Assembly: GCF_025154015.1 (NCBI RefSeq)
Contig: NZ_JAOAMV010000003.1
Location: forward strand, 310,001 to 374,000
Source of the DNA: Tsuneonella litorea
Lineage (GTDB): Bacteria > Pseudomonadota > Alphaproteobacteria > Sphingomonadales > Sphingomonadaceae
Length of the DNA stretch: 64,000 bases
Reading direction: 5' to 3'
Part shown: positions 60,385-64,000 of the stretch, in pieces
How positions within the stretch are numbered: position 1 is the stretch's first letter
How the letters are laid out: every line of letters starts with the position of its first letter
The notes under the pieces: generated by a model
The model's database searches: none
The model's input: the letters and a program-made list of their open reading frames with translations, nothing else
What the model was told of the DNA's origin: nothing
Translations under genes and position numbers: made by a program

Positions 60385-61185
60385 TCAGTGCGAGCATGAG
60401 GGGGCCGCGATCGAATACCCGCCGTCGACCGGCAGCATGACGCCGGTCACGAAGCGCGCGGCATCGCTGGCGAGGAAGATCGCGGCGCCGGCGCATTCGT
60501 CGGCATCGCCCCAGCGACCGGCGGGCGTACGCGCCATCAACATCGCGTGCATATCCGACCAGGCCGCGTCGTCCCGCACGACGGCGGTCATTTCGGTCGC
60601 GATCCATCCGGGGGCGATGGCGTTGACCTGGATTCCGAACGGCGCGAGTTCGACCGCCATCGCCTTGGTCAGCTGCACCACCCCTCCCTTCGCCGCACCG
60701 TAGCTCGGCAAGCTGCCGGCCCCGAAGATCGCGTACATGCTCGCGAGGTTCACGATCTTTCCGCCGCGGCGCTCCTTCATCGAGGACGCGGCGACCCGGG
60801 ACAACAGCATCGTCGCCGTCAGGTGGATCGCGAGTGCGGCGTCCCAGGCTTCCTCGTCCTGACTGAGAATTCCGCCGCTGATGTCGGCGGTACCCGCGTT
60901 GTTGACCAGGATGTCGACCGGTCCCAGCGCTGCTTCGACGTGCTCCATCGCCGGACCAAGCGTGGACCGATCGGTCAAGTCGAGCGTGTCGGCGAAGGCG
61001 CGCTGGCCAAACGCCTCGAGTTCCTCTTCGACCGCCGCGTTGCGGTTTGCGTCGCGAGCGAGGATGGCGACCGACGCGCCCGCGCTGGCCAGTCCCAGTG
61101 CAATGCTCCGGCCGATACCGCGATTGCCGCCGGTAACGACTGCCACCCGTCCGGTGAGATCGAACGAGGGCGCCGCGAAGCCCAC
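60385..61185 (-). CDS. SDR family oxidoreductase (KduD/FabG-like)
   Basis: Short-chain dehydrogenase of 266 aa. TGGNRGIGRSIALGLASAG is the cofactor motif, NNAGTAD the structural motif, and the catalytic Ser and Tyr-Lys pair are in VNLASMYAIFG and SYGAAKGGVV. PGWIATEMTAVVRDD and MLPVDGGYS follow the classical SDR pattern. The start is a GTG with AAGAAGG 6 bases upstream, one base after the stop of the lipoprotein gene. The substrate is unknown; similarity is to gluconate or sugar-acid dehydrogenases. The 147 bases to the Nramp-like gene contain nothing I can support. Confidence 0.88.
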   Translation of the reverse strand: MGFAAPSFDLTGRVAVVTGGNRGIGRSIALGLASAGASVAILARDANRNAAVEEELEAFGQRAFADTLDLTDRSTLGPAMEHVEAALGPVDILVNNAGTADISGGILSQDEEAWDAALAIHLTATMLLSRVAASSMKERRGGKIVNLASMYAIFGAGSLPSYGAAKGGVVQLTKAMAVELAPFGIQVNAIAPGWIATEMTAVVRDDAAWSDMHAMLMARTPAGRWGDADECAGAAIFLASDAARFVTGVMLPVDGGYSIAAPSCSH

Positions 61186-61186
61186 G

Positions 61187-61750
61187 TCAGCCTTCTTCCG
61201 GAAGGTCGGATACGATCGCCTTGTTCGCCTTCATGGTGCCATCGGGCTGCCGCCTGAACACGATGACCCAGTTCCCGGTTTCGCTCGCCGGACGGCCCGT
61301 CGCAGGATCGGTGAACCCGAAGCGGTATTTGGCGGCATAGACCGCCATGTCACCCGCTTCTGCCACGTCGACACTTTCGTCGGTAAGCGTCAGGCTGATC
61401 GCGGGGTCGGTGACCTGGGTGCGCGTCGTGATGCGCTCGTCGGCAAGGGTCCCGTTCGGCATCCCGTGGAACATGCTGACCAGATCGGGCGCGAACATCG
61501 CCAGCGCCTTGTGCGCATCGCGCGCGTTGAAGCCGGCGGCCGCGGAGTGGACGGCGACCAGGACTTGCTGTTTCGTGCTGCGCGCATCGGGGTTGGAGAC
61601 TGCCCGCTGAGCCGGTGCCGGGTCATCGTCGCCGGACGCCGCCTGCGAGCACCCGGCAAGCGGCAGCATCAGCGCGGTAACGGTCGCGATCACAGTGACG
61701 GGCCGGAAGACGGTCGCGATGCCGGACGAAAGGTCGCGGCGCGCGGTCAC
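61187..61750 (-). CDS. Predicted lipoprotein with DUF4440/SnoaL-like domain
   Basis: Likely lipoprotein of about 187 aa: the hydrophobic segment VTVIATVTALMLPLAGC ends in a lipobox (LAGC), followed by an acidic linker. The rest resembles the NTF2-like DUF4440 fold (AAGFNARDAHKALAMFAPDL; MAVYAAKYRFGFTDP; NWVIVFRRQPDGTMKANKAI). The GTG at 61750 is chosen to place the signal near the N terminus; the frame continues upstream to 61921 through Arg/Gly-rich sequence. The role is unknown. It is two bases upstream of the SDR. Confidence 0.7.
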   Translation of the reverse strand: MTARRDLSSGIATVFRPVTVIATVTALMLPLAGCSQAASGDDDPAPAQRAVSNPDARSTKQQVLVAVHSAAAGFNARDAHKALAMFAPDLVSMFHGMPNGTLADERITTRTQVTDPAISLTLTDESVDVAEAGDMAVYAAKYRFGFTDPATGRPASETGNWVIVFRRQPDGTMKANKAIVSDLPEEG

Positions 61751-62106
61751 ATTGACTGCTCGATTGCGCGGGCGAGATCGACATATGGCCGTCGCTGCGG
61801 ACGCGCCCCACGCCGCGGATCCGGGGTGCAGATCGATGCCATGCCGCCTCCCCTCGGGATCCCGCCGCCGGGACGCGGGTCGCAGAAGTCCCGGCGGCGA
61901 GAGCTTGGCGGAGCGGCCCACGCGCGCCCGTCGCCCCCTGCGACGGACGCGCGCCGCCGACTTTCGGAAGGGAACGCCCTTCGCCGAAAGTGGCCGACAA
62001 CCGCCGTGTTTCGATTACCCGATGCTCGTAGCTTGGCGGCGCCCCGTCAACCGGGCCGTCCGTCAAAAAAACGTCAATTCGAGACCCGGCAGTACCTTGT
62101 GGACGT
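61751..62106 (-). other. 356-base gap without a supported gene
   Basis: The stretch between the regulator gene and the lipoprotein gene holds no ORF I can support. It includes an Arg/Gly/Pro-rich open frame that I treat as a shadow extension of the lipoprotein gene, and a strong hairpin (61960-61991). Sequence near 62043-62065 is AT-richer (GGGCCGTCCGTCAAAAAAAC) and may carry a promoter or end of the regulator transcript; I see no clear -35/-10 pair. Confidence 0.4.
61960..61991. repeat. Hairpin-forming inverted repeat
   Basis: An outer 8-bp arm (ACTTTCGG and CCGAAAGT) and an inner 5-bp arm (AAGGG and CCCTT) enclose an AACG loop, with a two-base CG bulge. It lies in the gap downstream of the regulator gene. 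There is no T-run, so it is not a classical terminator; it could be an attenuator, an mRNA-end hairpin, or a dispersed repeat. Confidence 0.6.
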
Positions 62107-64000
62107 CTACGCAACGGGCGGACGCGGCAGCGAATCGGGCCAGCCGTATTTCTCCCACGCGGCGACCAGGCCAATCTCCTTCGCGAAACGCAGGAATTCG
62201 GGATGCTTGCGCGTGCGGTCGATCGGATTGACGTCGGCCCACAGGCTCATCAGAGCGTACATGTTGGCCGGATGGATCTGCTCCCGATAGATCTTCATCA
62301 CGAGTTCCGCATGGCCCATCCAGATAGCCGGATGGATGATGCTCGCATCGTGCGGGTCGGGCATCGTCTCGTGCAGCCCGTCGAGCATCATGCAGTACGT
62401 CGCCCGCGCAACGGGATCGTTGCCGCACGTGCCCCTCGCCGCAATGGCCCAGTAGGCATCGCGCGCGGCGTCTGGCAGTGGATCGGTGCCGGCCGGCGGC
62501 TGGATGACGGTGTTCATCATCAGGCGCGCGTCGTAGTACGTCGCGGTGGCCGTCTCGTGGTCGCCCATCGCCGCCTGCACGATCGCCAGCCACATCGCCG
62601 GCATTCCAAGATCGACCGCGCGCCGCCCGGCGGCAAGCGCCTCGGCAAGATTGCCCAGGCTGAAGTGGGCCATCGACAGGATGACGTGATTCCGCCCGTA
62701 GACGGGGTCGAGTTCGACCCCCGCCTCGAGATACGGCAGGGCTTCGCGCGTGCGCCCGATATAGAGCAGGAACGAACCGAGGCGGATTACCACGTCGGCG
62801 TTGGTCGGCTCGAGCCGATAGGCGTCGAACGCGCGGTCGAGCGCCAGCACGGGACGCTGCCGGGTCCACTCGTGGATGCCCAGCAAGGCCCGCGGGTGAC
62901 CGCGCCGCGGATCGAGCTCGATCGCCCGGGCAGCATAATGCGCCATCTTTCGCGATCGCTCGACCCGGTCGAGGCACGGCGTAAAGACGGCGACGTGGAC
63001 GTGAGCCTCGGCAAGGGCGGTCCAGCACTCCGCGAAATCGGGATCGAGCGTCAGCGCCTGCTCGAGCAGTTCGACTGCCTTGTCGGCAACGCCTGGGGTG
63101 AGTGCGCGGAAGGTCAGCGCCCGCCCCTGCAGGAAAAGCGAATAGGCCTCGCGGCTGGCGGTCATGCGCCTTGCCGCGCCCGCCGGGACGTCAATATCGA
63201 GCGCCTTGCACAAGCTGGCAATCACGTGGCTGCCGATCATGTGCCGCATCGAGATCGCACTTTCGAGCGTGCCGTCCCACTGCTCGGACCAGACCTCGGT
63301 GCCGGTTGCGCCGTCAATCAGGCGCAGCGCGACGCGGACCGCGTCTGCGAAGCGGTGGACGGTACCTTCGACCAGGTGCGTCGCGCCCAGCGCCTCGGCG
63401 ATCTCGGGAAGCGTGTGTGCACCGTCCGCCACGGCGGCGATCGAGGTTCGCCCGACGAGAGCGAGCCCGGGAATGGCACCAAGGCGCGCGCCGAGTTCCT
63501 CGACAACGCCTTCGGCCATGAAGAATTCACCCCCGATCGCGTCCAACTGTTCGAACGGAAGCACCGCGATCCGCTTGCGCTCGTCGGCCCTGCGCGCGGT
63601 GGCGCGCCCACTTGTCTGCCAGGCTTCCCGCAAGCGGTCGCGGGCGTCGTGATCTCCTGCCCGATCGGCCCCGGCAAGGGCCCGGTCGATCGCGATCGCG
63701 ATCCGGCTTTCTACCCGTGTGCGCAGGGTTTCGCGCCACTTCGCGAACGCCTCGTCGAGAGCGAATGTGTCGAGCAGGGGGCGATTGCCGATCGCCGCCA
63801 GGAGTTCGCAGGCCGAATCGAGGCGGCCTTCGGCGAGCGCCCGTTCGAGGTCAGAGAGGTCGCTCGTCGCGCTGCCCGGCTTGAGCGCGACATGGCTGCG
63901 CGAGATTTCGACGATGTCGACGCCGGCGCCCCCCAGGGCCTTTTCAAGCGTGAGCAGACACTGCCGTAAGCTTGCCTTTGCCTGCGCCGAAAACCGGCCG
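62107..64000 (-). CDS. Regulator with winged helix/BTAD-like, TolB-like and TPR regions (5' partial)
   Basis: The frame is open from its stop at 62107 to the window end (position 63999), so the N terminus is missing and at least 630 aa are encoded. The first visible part (RFSAQAKASLRQCLLTLEKA, then a CadC/SARP-type winged-helix edge and an alpha-helical BTAD-like region) fits a transcriptional activator. Next is a TolB/FlgO-like segment (RIAVLPFEQLDAIGGEFFMA; LALVGRTSIAAVADG). About five TPR repeats follow (AYRLEPTNADVVIRLGSFLL). Related proteins are SARP/adenylate-cyclase-like regulators. Targets are unknown; the downstream genes are on the same strand. Confidence 0.8.
   Translation of the reverse strand, partial: GRFSAQAKASLRQCLLTLEKALGGAGVDIVEISRSHVALKPGSATSDLSDLERALAEGRLDSACELLAAIGNRPLLDTFALDEAFAKWRETLRTRVESRIAIAIDRALAGADRAGDHDARDRLREAWQTSGRATARRADERKRIAVLPFEQLDAIGGEFFMAEGVVEELGARLGAIPGLALVGRTSIAAVADGAHTLPEIAEALGATHLVEGTVHRFADAVRVALRLIDGATGTEVWSEQWDGTLESAISMRHMIGSHVIASLCKALDIDVPAGAARRMTASREAYSLFLQGRALTFRALTPGVADKAVELLEQALTLDPDFAECWTALAEAHVHVAVFTPCLDRVERSRKMAHYAARAIELDPRRGHPRALLGIHEWTRQRPVLALDRAFDAYRLEPTNADVVIRLGSFLLYIGRTREALPYLEAGVELDPVYGRNHVILSMAHFSLGNLAEALAAGRRAVDLGMPAMWLAIVQAAMGDHETATATYYDARLMMNTVIQPPAGTDPLPDAARDAYWAIAARGTCGNDPVARATYCMMLDGLHETMPDPHDASIIHPAIWMGHAELVMKIYREQIHPANMYALMSLWADVNPIDRTRKHPEFLRFAKEIGLVAAWEKYGWPDSLPRPPVA

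Noticed and set aside
61751-61921. N-terminal extension of the lipoprotein to an ATG at 61921
   Set aside because: It is Arg/Gly/Pro-rich and would bury the signal peptide about 57 residues inside the protein; a GTG just before the signal is more credible.

Overview
The window is high-GC, tightly packed DNA (51 protein genes, very short gaps, many 1-4 nt stop/start overlaps, frequent GTG and TTG starts). It fits an alphaproteobacterium of the order Sphingomonadales, probably Erythrobacteraceae. The reasons are the serS-surE-LysM/M23 run, the hemC-hemD-hemX block divergent from tsaD-gpsA, a TonB-dependent receptor next to acyl-CoA metabolism, and the glycogen operon arrangement. This taxonomic reading is inference from gene content. 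I see no tRNA or rRNA gene, CRISPR array, insertion sequence or prophage.

Region 1 (1-15.8 kb) is mostly housekeeping: an unknown membrane-anchored protein, a sulfotransferase, serS, surE, an NlpD-like LysM/M23 protein, a K+ channel with an RCK domain, a DUF1761-like membrane protein, rimO, an AlkB-like oxygenase, the heme genes hemC-hemD-hemX, tsaD, gpsA, a polysaccharide flippase-like protein, a helix-hairpin-helix protein and a single-domain response regulator.

Region 2 (15.8-40.3 kb) is a catabolic island: glutaryl-CoA dehydrogenase, maleylacetoacetate isomerase, a fumarylacetoacetase-family hydrolase, an SDR, three further acyl-CoA dehydrogenases (two as an adjacent pair), two MFS transporters, a TonB-dependent receptor, a double-HTH TetR regulator in an operon with an acyl-CoA ligase, a class-C/family VIII serine hydrolase, a FadJ-type hydratase/dehydrogenase, a thiolase-like protein without the nucleophilic Cys, acetyl-CoA synthetase and a monoacylglycerol-lipase-like hydrolase. 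Together they read as import, ester cleavage, CoA activation and beta-oxidation of an unidentified hydrophobic acid or ester. Four genes of the island carry the same 17-nt upstream element (TTTCS-N5-WKGGTAT), which may mark a shared promoter or regulon.

Region 3 (40.3-43.1 kb) is kynureninase overlapping a ThDP-dependent acetolactate-synthase-like enzyme.

Region 4 (43.2-56 kb) is a complete glycogen operon on the minus strand, glgP-glgB-glgC-glgA-pgm-glgX, with divergent malQ. glgB, glgA and probably glgX start with TTG inside a TTGA overlap. malQ seems to need a one-base shift at a T8 tract for its full N terminus.

Region 5 (56-64 kb, minus strand) holds molybdenum cofactor genes moaA-moaD-moaE-moeA, an atypical Nramp-like transporter, an SDR, a small lipoprotein with a DUF4440/SnoaL-like domain, a hairpin-bearing gap, and the 3' part of a large regulator (winged helix/BTAD, TolB/FlgO-like domain, TPR repeats) that runs off the window end.
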